A stretch of 50,927 bases of DNA, taken from NCBI GenBank assembly GCA_017304135.1, contig JAFLBB010000031.1:1-50927 (forward strand), written 5' to 3'. The notes under the pieces were generated by a model. It was not told where the DNA came from. It worked only from the letters and a program-made list of their open reading frames with translations, and did no database searches. A program made the position numbers and the translations under genes. This document shows, piece after piece, positions 20,383 to 29,132 of the stretch. Positions within the stretch are counted from its first letter, which is position 1. The number at the start of each line of letters is the position of its first letter. The DNA is from Acidobacteriota bacterium (GTDB lineage: Bacteria > Acidobacteriota > Terriglobia > Bryobacterales > Bryobacteraceae).

Positions 20383-22002
20383 ATGGTGCGCATCATACTG
20401 GACTGGCTCGACCATCGCACGGGCCTCGAGACGGCCGTCAAGGACTTCATGCTGGAAGAGATTCCCGCCTCCTCGGGCTGGCCGCAGGTGTTCGGCTCGA
20501 TGGCGATGTTCTTCTTCATGCTGCAGGCCGTCACCGGACTGCTGCTCAGCTTCAACTACGCGCCCACGCCGGGCGAGGCCTACAACAGCCTGCAGTTCAT
20601 CATGAATGAGCTCACCGGCGGCCGCTTCATCCGCGGGCTGCATCACTGGGGCGCCTCGATGATGATTGTCGTCGTCGCCCTGCACATGGCCCAGGTCTTC
20701 CTGTGGGGCGCCTATAAAAAGCCGCGCGAGGCCACCTGGATGGTGGGCGTCGTGCTGCTGCTGATCACCCTCGGCTTCGGCCTCACCGGCTACCTGCTGC
20801 CGTGGGACAACCGCGCCTACTGGGGCACGGTGGTGGCAACGCAGATCGCCGCCAAGTCGCCCGGCATCGGCGACTACCTGACACGCCTGCTGGCCAGCGC
20901 CGACGGCATCGGCGTGGTCACCTTCGCCCGCTTCTATGCCATGCACGTCATGCTGCTGCCTGCCGCCATGGTGGGGTTGATGATGCTCCACGTGATCCTC
21001 GTGCGGCGTCACGGCGTGGCCCCCGCCCCCGGCGACACGCTGCCCAAAAAGAAGTTCTACCCCGGCCAGGTGTTTAAGGACACCGTTGCCATCTTCGTCG
21101 GCTTCTGCATCCTCATGGCCCTGGCCATCACCATGCACGCTCCGCTGGAAAAACTGGCCGACCCCACCGACATCAGCTACATCCCCCGCCCCGAGTGGTA
21201 TTTCCTCTGGCTCTTCCAGATGTTGAAGCTCTTTGAAGGGCCGATGGAAGTGGTCGGTACGCACATCATCCCCGGCCTCGCCGTGGGCCTGCTCATGCTG
21301 CTCCCCTTTGTGGACCGCGGCAAAGTAGCCCGTCTGGCTGACCGTAAGCTCGCCTTCGCGGCCCTCCTCCTGGTGGCCACCGCACTGGGCGGGCTGACCA
21401 CGGCCGCCCTCAATTCCGCCCCGCCCAGCGCCGTAAGCCATGGCGGCGAAACGGCCGGGGCCGCCTGGCAGACACTGCCACCCTCCGAACTCGCCGGCCT
21501 GGGTCACTTCCGCAAACAGAACTGCCTGGCCTGCCACGCCGTCGGCGCCCAGGGCGGCAAACTCGGCCCCGATCTGCTCCAACTGCCCCAGAAACGCACC
21601 ATCGGCGAATTGGTGGCCTTCTTCAAGAACCCGCAGCAACTCCGCCCCGGCACCAATATGCCCCCCGTGACCATCCCCGGCCCGCAGTTGAACGACCTGG
21701 CGGCGTTTGTGGTGATACTCGATGCCGGAAACGCCCAGGGCCTCCTGGCAGCGCCCAAAACGGTCGCCGAAGGTGCGGTTGTCTACCAGAACAATCGTTG
21801 CAACATGTGTCACATCGCCAACGGAAATGGCAGCAAGTTGGGCCCGCCGCTGAACGGAGTGGGGAAAAAGCGCGCACGCCAGTGGCTGCTGGAGCATTTC
21901 GTCGACCCGCAAAAGCTCAGCCCAGGCTCCACCATGCCTCCCTACCGGTTGCCGGAGAAGGACTTAGCCGCCCTGACCGATTTTCTCGTCGCACTTCCCT
22001 GA
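20383..22002 (+). CDS. Cytochrome b fused to two C-terminal cytochrome c domains, 539 aa
   Basis: Residues 1-340 are a full cytochrome b: heme b ligands are in GLHHWG (87/88), H101, H188 and H203, the Qo loop has RPEWYFLWLFQMLK (PEWY at 270-273) and the fold has about eight helices. Residues 370-539 hold two class I cytochrome c domains: C381-LAC-H385 with Met ligand M426 (GTNMPP), and C473-NMC-H477 with M518 (GSTMPP). In bc complexes, cytochrome c1 is usually a separate gene; here one chain carries b and two c hemes. It is transcribed with the Rieske gene, giving a minimal two-gene quinol:acceptor oxidoreductase. Confidence 0.93.
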   Translation: MVRIILDWLDHRTGLETAVKDFMLEEIPASSGWPQVFGSMAMFFFMLQAVTGLLLSFNYAPTPGEAYNSLQFIMNELTGGRFIRGLHHWGASMMIVVVALHMAQVFLWGAYKKPREATWMVGVVLLLITLGFGLTGYLLPWDNRAYWGTVVATQIAAKSPGIGDYLTRLLASADGIGVVTFARFYAMHVMLLPAAMVGLMMLHVILVRRHGVAPAPGDTLPKKKFYPGQVFKDTVAIFVGFCILMALAITMHAPLEKLADPTDISYIPRPEWYFLWLFQMLKLFEGPMEVVGTHIIPGLAVGLLMLLPFVDRGKVARLADRKLAFAALLLVATALGGLTTAALNSAPPSAVSHGGETAGAAWQTLPPSELAGLGHFRKQNCLACHAVGAQGGKLGPDLLQLPQKRTIGELVAFFKNPQQLRPGTNMPPVTIPGPQLNDLAAFVVILDAGNAQGLLAAPKTVAEGAVVYQNNRCNMCHIANGNGSKLGPPLNGVGKKRARQWLLEHFVDPQKLSPGSTMPPYRLPEKDLAALTDFLVALP

Positions 22003-22053
22003 TCGCTGCTCTCGCCTTGGGAGAGGGGGCCGATATGGTGAATGAGATCCACC

Positions 22054-22482
22054 ATGCCCCTCTTCACCTGGCGCGAAAGCTACGCACTCCAAGTTCCGAG
22101 GATCGACGACGAACACAAGCTGCTCTTCGCGGCTGGTGACAAACTCCACAAAGCAATCGTGACCGGGAAATCGGCCCCGCTGCTGGAACCCCTCATCGAC
22201 GAGCTGGCCGATTACGGCCGCACCCACTTCGCCCATGAGGAAGAGTTTATGGTCGAAATCCGCTATCCCCGCATCATGGCCCACAAAGGGGAACACCAGT
22301 TGTTCACCAAACGCGTGGAGGTGTTCCGCCAGGCCGTGCATGCCGGTGACCGTTCGCTCGCCCTGAACATTCTCCAGTTCCTCAAGACGTGGCTGGTGGA
22401 ACATATCGGTACCTCCGATGCCCAGGTCAGAGAGCATCTCCAGAAGCAGTCCGGCGCGGCTGCCGGCGCGGTGCAGGGGTAA
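22054..22482 (+). CDS. Bacteriohemerythrin
   Basis: The 142-aa protein starts MPLFTWRESYALQVPRIDDE and has all di-iron ligands of the hemerythrin fold: His in DDEHKLLF, H-x3-E in THFAHEEEF, H-x3-H in AHKGEHQLF and H-x4-D in EHIGTSD. It should bind oxygen (or NO) reversibly in the cytoplasm. ATG 22054 was chosen over ATG 22042 because the canonical LFTW start follows it. It lies 51 nt after the cytochrome b-c gene and 14 nt before a second hemerythrin. Confidence 0.92.
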   Translation: MPLFTWRESYALQVPRIDDEHKLLFAAGDKLHKAIVTGKSAPLLEPLIDELADYGRTHFAHEEEFMVEIRYPRIMAHKGEHQLFTKRVEVFRQAVHAGDRSLALNILQFLKTWLVEHIGTSDAQVREHLQKQSGAAAGAVQG

Positions 22483-22496
22483 AGGACGGGGACACG

Positions 22497-22904
22497 ATGC
22501 CCTTCAGCTGGCCGGAAGAGTGCAACTACGAAGACGGGACGATGGAGGAGGAGCACCGCGAGTTGATTGGTCTGGTGCAGGACCTCGAGGAGGGGCTCCG
22601 CGCCGGCCTTGCCCAGGCGGAACTGCTGGCACGAATGGACCGCGCCTATGCCGTGTTGCGCACTCACCTCGAAGCCGAGGAATCGGCCCTCCGGGCCGCC
22701 GGTTACCCCGGTCTCGGAGCCCACCGGGCGCAGCACAACGACATGACCAGGGCGCTGCTGGAATTCCGGGCGAACGTCCAGGCTGGAACCGCCCAGATCA
22801 CCGAAAGCGTCCTCGACTACCTGTGCCAGTGGTTCCAGACCCACATGAAACACGAAGACCGCGCGGCGGCGGAGTATCTGCGCGCGCTCTCCGCGGCGCG
22901 CTAA
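22497..22904 (+). CDS. Second hemerythrin-like protein, 135 aa
   Basis: It begins MPFSWPEECNYEDGTMEEEH, with an Asn/Glu-rich start unlike the canonical one, but keeps every di-iron ligand: EEEHREL, H-x3-E in RTHLEAEES, H-x3-H in AHRAQHND and H-x4-D in THMKHED. Paralogy with the preceding gene is clear, though the two have diverged strongly, so different ligands or partners are likely. The ribosome binding site is AAAGGACGGGG. The stop overlaps that of the convergent ltaE gene by 4 nt. Confidence 0.88.
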   Translation: MPFSWPEECNYEDGTMEEEHRELIGLVQDLEEGLRAGLAQAELLARMDRAYAVLRTHLEAEESALRAAGYPGLGAHRAQHNDMTRALLEFRANVQAGTAQITESVLDYLCQWFQTHMKHEDRAAAEYLRALSAAR

Positions 22905-23956
22905 CCGCGCAGCGCTTCTTCGATTGCCCCCAGCGCGGCGGCGCACTCCTGGCGCGGCACATCGTGGTGCGTCACCAGCCGCACCGTACTTGCCCCCACG
23001 GCATTGGCCAGCACTCCGGCCCGCGCCAGCCGCTGGCTGCATTCAGCCCCGCTCAGCCCTTTCGCCGCGACGTCGAAAATCACAATGTTTGTCTGCACCG
23101 TGGCCATATCCACCGACACGCCGTCGATGCGCAACAGGCCCTCGGCCAGCAGGCGCGCGTTGGCATGGTCCTCGCCGAGCCGCTTCGGCATCTCTTCCAG
23201 CGCGATCAGCCCCGCCGCGGCCAGCACGCCCGCCTGGCGCATGCCGCCCCCAAGGCGCTTGCGATAGAGGCGCGCCTGGTCCATCGCCTTCCGCGTGCCC
23301 GCCAGCAGGGAGCCGACGGGAGCGCACAGCCCCTTGGACAGGCAGAACATCACCGTATCCACCTCGCGCGCGATGCGGGCCACCCCCACGTTTAGATGCG
23401 TGGCCGCGTGGAAAACGCGCGCCCCGTCCAGGTGCACCGGCAGGCCCAGCGCATGCGCCCGCGCGCAGATGTCGTCCATCACCTCCAGCGGCGTCACCGT
23501 GCCCCCGGCCATGTTGTGCGTGTTCTCCAGCGAGATCATGCCCGTCGGCGCGGCATGCGGCGAGAGCGGCTTGAGGTGAGGCTTCAGGTGGTCCCAGGTG
23601 AGGATGCCGCCCTCGGCCGTCACGGGCCGCGCCAGGCACCCGCAAAACCAGGCCATCATGGCCAGCTCGTAGTTGAACACATGCGAGCGCGTCTCGCACA
23701 GAACCTCCTGGCCGTGCGTGGAGTTCACCTTCAGGCCGATCGTGTTGCCCATCGTTCCCGTCGGCACAAACAGCGCCGCCTCCTTGCCGAACACCTCGGC
23801 GGCGCGCGCTTCCAGGCGGTTCACGGTGGGGTCTTCCTGATACACGTCGTCGCCCAATTCGGCCGTCGCCATTGCCTCGATCATGGCCGGAGTGGGTTTG
23901 GTGACGGTGTCGCTGCGGAGGTCGATCCTAGGGGGCATGTGTTGTTCCGGGCTCAT
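22901..23956 (-). CDS. ltaE: Low-specificity L-threonine aldolase
   Basis: A PLP enzyme of fold type I, 351 aa. Typical phrases are IDLRSDTVTKPTPAMIEAM, LFVPTGTMGNTIGL, ENTHNMAGGTVTPL, LPVHLDGARVFHAA and the PLP-binding lysine in FCLSKGLCAPVGS. It cleaves L-threonine or L-allo-threonine to glycine and acetaldehyde. ATG 23956 follows the hemW stop by 4 nt; ATG 23938, directly before the conserved PRIDLRSDTVT, is an alternative. It is the last gene of a cyaY-hemW-ltaE operon. Confidence 0.92.
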   Translation of the reverse strand: MSPEQHMPPRIDLRSDTVTKPTPAMIEAMATAELGDDVYQEDPTVNRLEARAAEVFGKEAALFVPTGTMGNTIGLKVNSTHGQEVLCETRSHVFNYELAMMAWFCGCLARPVTAEGGILTWDHLKPHLKPLSPHAAPTGMISLENTHNMAGGTVTPLEVMDDICARAHALGLPVHLDGARVFHAATHLNVGVARIAREVDTVMFCLSKGLCAPVGSLLAGTRKAMDQARLYRKRLGGGMRQAGVLAAAGLIALEEMPKRLGEDHANARLLAEGLLRIDGVSVDMATVQTNIVIFDVAAKGLSGAECSQRLARAGVLANAVGASTVRLVTHHDVPRQECAAALGAIEEALRG

Positions 23957-23960
23957 TTCT

Positions 23961-25055
23961 TCAAACCAGAAATTCCTGAAATACCTCGTTGGAGAGCAGC
24001 ACGCCGCGCGGCGTCAGGCGCACCCGCGTATCGGCCCGCTCCAGCAGGCCGTCGCGCATCAGCCTGCGGAACCGCTCGCCATATTCCTCGTCATCCTCAG
24101 CCGTCACCTCCACCCCCGAGGCCAGCCGCAGGCCGACGAAAAAGCGCTCCGCGGCCGGGTCGGCCGGGCTCTCCTCCGTGACCGGGGAGCGGCCCGATTC
24201 CAGCGCCGCCACATACTCCCGCACATCTTCGGCGTTCTGGCGGCGCTGCCCGCCCAGGCACGCATGGGCGTCGGCCCCGAAGCCGGCATACTCTTCCCTC
24301 CGCCAGTATTTTAAATTGTGGCGCGACTCCGAACCGGCGCGGGCGAAGTTGGAGATCTCATACCGTTCGATCCCGATTTCGCCCAGCCGCTCCACCGCGC
24401 GTTCGTAGAGCTCCACCTGCAACTCGTCATCGGGCACCTCGCCTGCCCCATAGCGCGCGCCGTTGTTGAGAATCTCCAGCCCCAGCCGCGAGTCCTCGTC
24501 CACTTCCAGCAGATACACGCTCACATGCGGCACGCCGAGCCGGGCGATCCAATCGAGCGAGGCTTCCCAGGAGTCGCGCGTCTGCCCGGGCAGGCCGCAG
24601 ATGAGGTCGAGGTTGATCTCGTCGATGCCCGCCGCGCGCAGCGTGGCCACATCGGCCGCCGCGCCTTCGGGCGTATGCCGCCGCCCCGTGCGCCGCAGTT
24701 CGGCTTCGACGAAGCTCTGCGTGCCCAGGCTCACGCGGTTGATGCCCGCCGCCCGCCATGCCTGCGCCAGTTCCGCCGTCACCTCCCCCGGCGCCGCTTC
24801 CAGCGTCGCTTCCCGCCATGGCCGTCCGGGAATGGCCGCCAGCAGCCGCTTGAGCGCCTCCGCCGGCATCCGCGACGGCGAACCTCCGCCCAGGTAGACG
24901 GTCTCCGGTGTCCACGCCCAGGCAAAGGCGGCCATCTCCGCCCTCAGCGCCGCTTCATACCGCGGCTCCCATTCGCGCGGCAACACCCCGCTGGCAAAGT
25001 TGCAGTAGGTACACTTCTGCCCGCAGAATGGCCACGAAAGGTAGACGCCAGGCAC
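23961..25055 (-). CDS. hemW: Radical SAM protein HemW (heme chaperone family)
   Basis: The 364-aa protein begins with GTG at 25055 and VYLSWPFCGQKCTYCNF, carrying the C-x3-C-x2-C cluster motif and the following Phe typical of HemW/HemN. The glycine motif is GGGSPSRM, where most relatives have GGGTPS. DEINLDLICGLPGQT and ISNFARAGSESRHNLKYW, with the C-terminal HemW domain, complete the match. HemW proteins bind heme and hand it to respiratory proteins rather than acting as coproporphyrinogen dehydrogenase. The gene lies 3 nt after cyaY. Confidence 0.9.
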   Translation of the reverse strand: MPGVYLSWPFCGQKCTYCNFASGVLPREWEPRYEAALRAEMAAFAWAWTPETVYLGGGSPSRMPAEALKRLLAAIPGRPWREATLEAAPGEVTAELAQAWRAAGINRVSLGTQSFVEAELRRTGRRHTPEGAAADVATLRAAGIDEINLDLICGLPGQTRDSWEASLDWIARLGVPHVSVYLLEVDEDSRLGLEILNNGARYGAGEVPDDELQVELYERAVERLGEIGIERYEISNFARAGSESRHNLKYWRREEYAGFGADAHACLGGQRRQNAEDVREYVAALESGRSPVTEESPADPAAERFFVGLRLASGVEVTAEDDEEYGERFRRLMRDGLLERADTRVRLTPRGVLLSNEVFQEFLV

Positions 25056-25058
25056 CGC

Positions 25059-25382
25059 TTACAGCTCGATCGTCTCGCCCAACTGCTGCGAGATGACGTC
25101 GCCCATCAACTCGCGCAGCGTGCGTCCCGTGGCGGCCAGCACAAACGCCCCCCGCGCCTCCACCCAATCCAGCTTGAAACTGGTGGTCAACGCCGACACC
25201 CAGATCTGGCGCACCGGCGCGTTGGGGCTCACCACGAACTTCACCGGATGGTCGTCAAACTCCACCGTCAGCGCGCCATTGTTCAGGTCGGCCTCGAAGG
25301 CGGGATCCTCCGGGGCCGTGAGGGCGCGGAACAGGTCGTCAAGCGCGGCGTCGGCCTGCAGGCGAAAGGCGTGTTCGTCCAT
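25059..25382 (-). CDS. cyaY: Frataxin-like protein CyaY
   Basis: The 107-aa protein has the frataxin layout: an acidic first helix (MDEHAFRLQADAALDDLF), strands NNGALTVEFDD and VKFVVSPN, the invariant Trp in VRQIWVSALT, then FKLDWVEARGAFVLAATG and a final helix ELMGDVISQQLGETIEL. CyaY binds iron and modulates iron-sulfur cluster assembly. It is the first gene of a tight leftward operon with hemW (3-nt gap) and ltaE, linking iron handling to heme handling. Frataxins are best known in Proteobacteria and mitochondria, so presence here is of note. Confidence 0.85.
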   Translation of the reverse strand: MDEHAFRLQADAALDDLFRALTAPEDPAFEADLNNGALTVEFDDHPVKFVVSPNAPVRQIWVSALTTSFKLDWVEARGAFVLAATGRTLRELMGDVISQQLGETIEL

Positions 25383-25481
25383 GGGGTGTTCGGCTTCTTT
25401 TACAAGGTAGCAGACGGTGAGCGGCCTGAAGTGGGCATCCAACGGCCCGGCGTGAGCATCTGATACCCTACGACTATTCCC

Positions 25482-27062
25482 ATGAAAGCTGGCTGCCTCC
25501 GCTATACCTCTCTTCCCGCGACCAGCAAGCTCTATTCGGATTTCCTCTACCACTTCGACCGCGTGCGGCCTTTCTATCACCGCCATCACGCCGACCGCGC
25601 GGCCCAGGCCGAGGTGGCCCGCGAGATCAGCTACCCCCCTGAACTGCGCCACTCCATGGTGGCCGCCCTGCGCAAATACAACGGCGATTCGCCCAATCTT
25701 CACCTGCTCGCCCAGCCCGGCACCGTGGCCATTGTCACCGGGCAACAGGTCGGCCTCTTCAGCGGTCCCAGCTACACCATCCACAAGGCCCTGACAGCGG
25801 CGCGCATGGCCGCGGAACTCACCGCCAGCGGCATTCCCGCCGTGCCCGTCTTCTGGCTCGCCACCGAGGATCACGACTTCGAGGAAGTCAGCCACGTCTG
25901 GTCCTGCACGCCGGCCCACGAACCCTTACGCTTCGACGTCGAGGCCAAGGCCAATGGAAAACCGCGGCCCGTCGGCGGCGTGGCCGTGGAGTCCTATCCC
26001 ACCGCGGCCCTGCGCGAGTCACTCCAGGACTTCCCCTATGGCGGCGACGTCGCCGCGCTGGTCGAAGACGCCTACCGCCCAGGGCGCACCATGGGCGAAG
26101 CCTTCGCCTGCCTGTTGAAGAAGCTGCTGCCGCACGCCGGGTTGATCCTCATGGACCCCATGCAGCCGGAGATCCGCGCCCTGGCCGCGCCCTTTCTCCG
26201 CGAGGCCGTGCACGCCGCGCCCGATCTGATCCCGGACGTCATCGCCCGCAACAAGACCCTCGAAGCTTCCGGCTATCACGCCCAGGTCCACGTCGACGAC
26301 AAGTCCTCCCTCTTCTTCCTGCTCGAAAACGGCGAACGCCAGCCCCTGCGCCGCGAGGGCGGGCAGTATGCCGCCGGCAGCCGCCGCTTCTCGGCCTCCG
26401 ATCTGCAGGCCCGCGCCGCCGAGCTTTCCCCCAATGCCCTGCTGCGTCCCGTCATGCAGGACTACCTCCTGCCGACACTTGCCTACGTCGGCGGCCCGGC
26501 CGAACTCGCCTACCTCGCCCAAAGCGAGGTCATCTATCGCACACTCCTCGGCCGCTTCCCCCTCGTCATGCCGCGCGCCGGCTTCACGCTGCTCGATGCC
26601 AAGGGCGCCAAGCTAATGGACCGCTACGGGCTGCACCTCACCGATTTCTTCGACTCCTCGGCGGCCCTGCACGAAAAGATTGCCCACAAGCTCGTCCCGC
26701 CGCGGTTGAATCAGCGCTTCGTCGAAACCCGCGCCGACCTCACCGCCGCCATGGCCGGCCTCGACGCCGAACTGCTCGCCCTCGACCGCACCCTCGAAGC
26801 GGCCTTCCAGAAGAGCCGCTCCAAGATCTTCTACCAGCTCGGCAAGATCGAGTCCAAAGCCGCCCGCGAAGCCCTCCGCCGCGACGGCCGCGCCAACGCC
26901 GACGCGGCCTACCTGGAAGGCCTCATCTATCCCAACAAACACCTGCAAGAGCGCTTCTACACCATCCTCCCCTTCCTCGCCCAACACGGCCTCGACCTGG
27001 TCGACCGCCTCCATCACCAGATCTGCCTCGACTGCCCCGACCACCTGATTGTGACGGCGTGA
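25482..27062 (+). CDS. bshC: Putative cysteine ligase BshC (bacillithiol biosynthesis)
   Basis: The 526-aa length and motifs are those of BshC: YTSLPATSKLYSDFLYHFD at the N-terminus, AIVTGQQVGLFSGPSYTIHK (a nucleotide-binding-like stretch), VPVFWLATEDHDFEEVSHVW, YVGGPAELAYLAQ and a C-terminal coiled coil. BshC adds cysteine to GlcN-malate to complete bacillithiol. BshA is not in the window; a PIG-L deacetylase at 49347 could be a BshB candidate but is far away. A TACCCT hexamer lies 12 nt before ATG 25482, and no ribosome binding site is seen. Confidence 0.92.
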   Translation: MKAGCLRYTSLPATSKLYSDFLYHFDRVRPFYHRHHADRAAQAEVAREISYPPELRHSMVAALRKYNGDSPNLHLLAQPGTVAIVTGQQVGLFSGPSYTIHKALTAARMAAELTASGIPAVPVFWLATEDHDFEEVSHVWSCTPAHEPLRFDVEAKANGKPRPVGGVAVESYPTAALRESLQDFPYGGDVAALVEDAYRPGRTMGEAFACLLKKLLPHAGLILMDPMQPEIRALAAPFLREAVHAAPDLIPDVIARNKTLEASGYHAQVHVDDKSSLFFLLENGERQPLRREGGQYAAGSRRFSASDLQARAAELSPNALLRPVMQDYLLPTLAYVGGPAELAYLAQSEVIYRTLLGRFPLVMPRAGFTLLDAKGAKLMDRYGLHLTDFFDSSAALHEKIAHKLVPPRLNQRFVETRADLTAAMAGLDAELLALDRTLEAAFQKSRSKIFYQLGKIESKAAREALRRDGRANADAAYLEGLIYPNKHLQERFYTILPFLAQHGLDLVDRLHHQICLDCPDHLIVTA

Positions 27063-27077
27063 TACGCTGGCCCTTCC

Positions 27078-27845
27078 ATGGCCACTAATCTCGTCAAGCG
27101 CGCCCTCAAAGAGGGCAAGGTGCAGTACGGCACCAACTTCGGGCAGTTCCGCTCCCAGGACGTCCTGAAAATCTTCGCCCAGGCGGGCTTCCACTGGGCC
27201 TTCGTTGACTGCGAGCACGGCGGCTTCGACCTGGAAACCGTGCAAGACCTCTGCCGCCTCGCCCCCTTCGTCGGTTTCACGCCCATCCTGCGCGTCGCCG
27301 ACCTGCAATACTCCCTCGTCGCCCGCTCGCTCGACGTCGGCGCCCAGGGCATCATCTTCCCCCGCGTCGAATCGCCCGAGCTGCTCGAAAAGGCCGTCTC
27401 CTGGTGCAAGTTCCCCCCCCAGGGCATCCGCGGCTTCGGCTTGAACGCGTTCCATTTCAACCACCAGCAGCTCAGCATGCCGGAGATGATCGACCATCTG
27501 AACGAGGAGACGCTGGTCGTGCTGCAGATTGAAACCAGGAAGGCCCTCGATGCGCGCGAAGAGCTGCTCGCCGTGCCCGGCATCGACGCCGTCATGATCG
27601 GCCCGGCCGACCTCTCCATCTCCCTCGGCTGCCCCGGCGAGTTTCAGTCGCCGCTTGTGGTCGACGCCATGGAGGCCATCAAGGAAAGCTGCAACCGCCG
27701 CGGCATCGCCCCCGGCACCCAGACCCGCACCCTCAAAATGGCCCGCTTTTGGAAGGAACGCGGCATGCGCTTCCTCGGCTGCTCCAGCGACACGGGCATG
27801 TTGTTTGACCGCGCTAAAGAGATCATCACCGAACTGGAAAATTAG
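27078..27845 (+). CDS. HpcH/HpaI family aldolase
   Basis: The 255-aa TIM-barrel protein shows WAFVDCEHGGFDLETVQDL, RSLDVGAQGIIFPRVESPE, the metal-ligand Glu in VVLQIETRKALD and the phosphate-site-like GIDAVMIGPADLSISLG, all of the HpcH/GarL type. These class II aldolases split 2-keto-3-deoxy sugar acids or 4-hydroxy-2-oxo acids into pyruvate and an aldehyde. It follows bshC by 15 nt; a TACGCT box 9 nt before its ATG suggests its own start. Substrate unknown. Confidence 0.88.
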   Translation: MATNLVKRALKEGKVQYGTNFGQFRSQDVLKIFAQAGFHWAFVDCEHGGFDLETVQDLCRLAPFVGFTPILRVADLQYSLVARSLDVGAQGIIFPRVESPELLEKAVSWCKFPPQGIRGFGLNAFHFNHQQLSMPEMIDHLNEETLVVLQIETRKALDAREELLAVPGIDAVMIGPADLSISLGCPGEFQSPLVVDAMEAIKESCNRRGIAPGTQTRTLKMARFWKERGMRFLGCSSDTGMLFDRAKEIITELEN

Positions 27846-27934
27846 TTTCTCCCTTTCCTGCAACGGCTTGGCGTCGTCTCGCGGCGGTCCCCTGCGGCCC
27901 CTGTCCGATACTGAAGCCGGAAAGGAGCAACCCC

Positions 27935-28228
27935 GTGTACGACACCTCACGCGCTGATTGGACGTTGGAACAGCACACAGCCTCACTGGCCTGCAGTGTG
28001 AAGGCCGAGGGCAGCCAGGAATGGGCCGCGTGCCGCCAGATGGTCCTCCACATGCTGTCCTCAGAGAAGCTGCACAAAGAGCTCATCGCCGCCATCGAGG
28101 CCGATGACGACTGGAAGCTCACCGAACGGCTCTCGCGGGAGCACTCCCGATCCTCCCGCCTCATGAGAATGGCGTTGAGGGAGCTCATGGACCTGCAGAC
28201 GCAGCGTGCGGCGGCAATGCGCCGGTAG
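27935..28228 (+). CDS. Small helical hypothetical protein, 97 aa
   Basis: GTG 27935 is preceded by a good ribosome binding site (GGAAAGGAG). The protein MYDTSRADWTLEQHTASLAC continues as two or three charged helices (SSEKLHKELIAAIEADDDW, RLMRMALRELMDLQTQRAA). No signal peptide, zinc motif or membrane segment is visible. I do not recognise the family. It stands between the aldolase gene and a convergent FAH-family gene. Confidence 0.55.
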   Translation: MYDTSRADWTLEQHTASLACSVKAEGSQEWAACRQMVLHMLSSEKLHKELIAAIEADDDWKLTERLSREHSRSSRLMRMALRELMDLQTQRAAAMRR

Positions 28229-28230
28229 GT

Positions 28231-28259
28231 CCCGCCGCCGGCGCTACGCCCACGGCGGG
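28231..28259. terminator. Hairpin between convergent genes, no U-tract
   Basis: CCCGCCG (28231-28237) pairs with CGGCGGG (28253-28259) in the 40-bp gap between the gene ending at 28228 and the one ending at 28269. It could stop transcription from both sides, but neither side has a T run. Confidence 0.35.
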
Positions 28260-28268
28260 TGTGCTGAA

Positions 28269-29111
28269 TTACACGAGTTGCGCGGTGTTGCTGAGCGAAC
28301 CGATTTCGGGCGCCGAGATCGTCACCACGTCGCCCGGGGCGAGCGCGTCTTTCTCCGTCACGATGATGCCCGTGCCCGTGCAGAGCACGCTACCGCTGGG
28401 AATCGAGTTGGCGCGGAAAATGTACTCCACCAGCGTCTCGATCTTGCGGTGCAGCTTCGACGTGTTCACGGCGCCCGTGAAGATCGTCTCGCCGCCGCGC
28501 GTGATCGTGCACGTCATGTCGAGGTTGTAGGGATCGGTCAATTCATCGGGCGTAACGATGTACGGCCCCAGCGCGCAGCAGGCGTTGTACACCTTCGACT
28601 GCGGCAGATAGAGCGGGTTTTCCTTCTCGATGTCCCACGCCGACACATCGTTGGCCAGCGTGTAGCCAAGCAGCTTGCCGGCGGTGCCCAGCACCACGGC
28701 GAGTTCCGGCTCCGGCGCCGTGAACTTCGAGTCGGGCCGGATGCCGATAGCCTGGTTCGGCCCCACACACACACGCGCCGTGCCCTTGAAAAAGCTCTCC
28801 GGGCGCGGCTCGCGGTAGACGTAAGCGTAGAAGCCTTCGCGCGTGCCGTGTTCGGCATCGCGGAAGCTGGCGCTGGTTTCGTACGTGCAGCCGCAGGCCC
28901 ACACCTCGCTGGGGTGGATCGGCAACACCGGCTCAAAGGGCTGGGCGTGCTTGGAAGCCAGCCGCCCCGCCAGCGCCGTGAGTTCCTCGTGCTGGACCTC
29001 GCTGCGCCGGATCAGCTCCTGCAGCGTGTAGTAAGGGATCACACGGGCCAGTCCGTCTTCGAAGATGGCGGCCGTGACGCGGCCGCTCCAGTTCACTTGT
29101 CCTAGTTTCAT
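28269..29111 (-). CDS. FAH-family 2-keto-3-deoxy-pentonate dehydratase-like enzyme
   Basis: The 280-aa protein carries the fumarylacetoacetate hydrolase-type metal site (E-x-E in SKFTAPEPELAVVLG, Asp in LANDVSAWDIEKENPLYLPQ) and the end motif GSVLCTGTGIIVTEKDAL-ALAPGDVV-like region. The phrase ANDVSAWDIEKENPLYLPQS is close to 2-keto-3-deoxy-D-arabinonate dehydratases, which yield 2-oxoglutarate semialdehyde. The next gene upstream encodes a matching semialdehyde dehydrogenase, 21 nt away, so the two probably form the lower Weimberg pathway. Confidence 0.82.
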   Translation of the reverse strand: MKLGQVNWSGRVTAAIFEDGLARVIPYYTLQELIRRSEVQHEELTALAGRLASKHAQPFEPVLPIHPSEVWACGCTYETSASFRDAEHGTREGFYAYVYREPRPESFFKGTARVCVGPNQAIGIRPDSKFTAPEPELAVVLGTAGKLLGYTLANDVSAWDIEKENPLYLPQSKVYNACCALGPYIVTPDELTDPYNLDMTCTITRGGETIFTGAVNTSKLHRKIETLVEYIFRANSIPSGSVLCTGTGIIVTEKDALAPGDVVTISAPEIGSLSNTAQLV

Positions 29112-29132
29112 GTTGGCTGGTATTTCGTTCCG

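Noticed and set aside
20005..21912. A 635-codon open frame on the minus strand opposite the Rieske and cytochrome b genes
   Set aside because: The + strand genes carry all catalytic motifs; the antisense product is His/Gly/Ala-rich without a fold.
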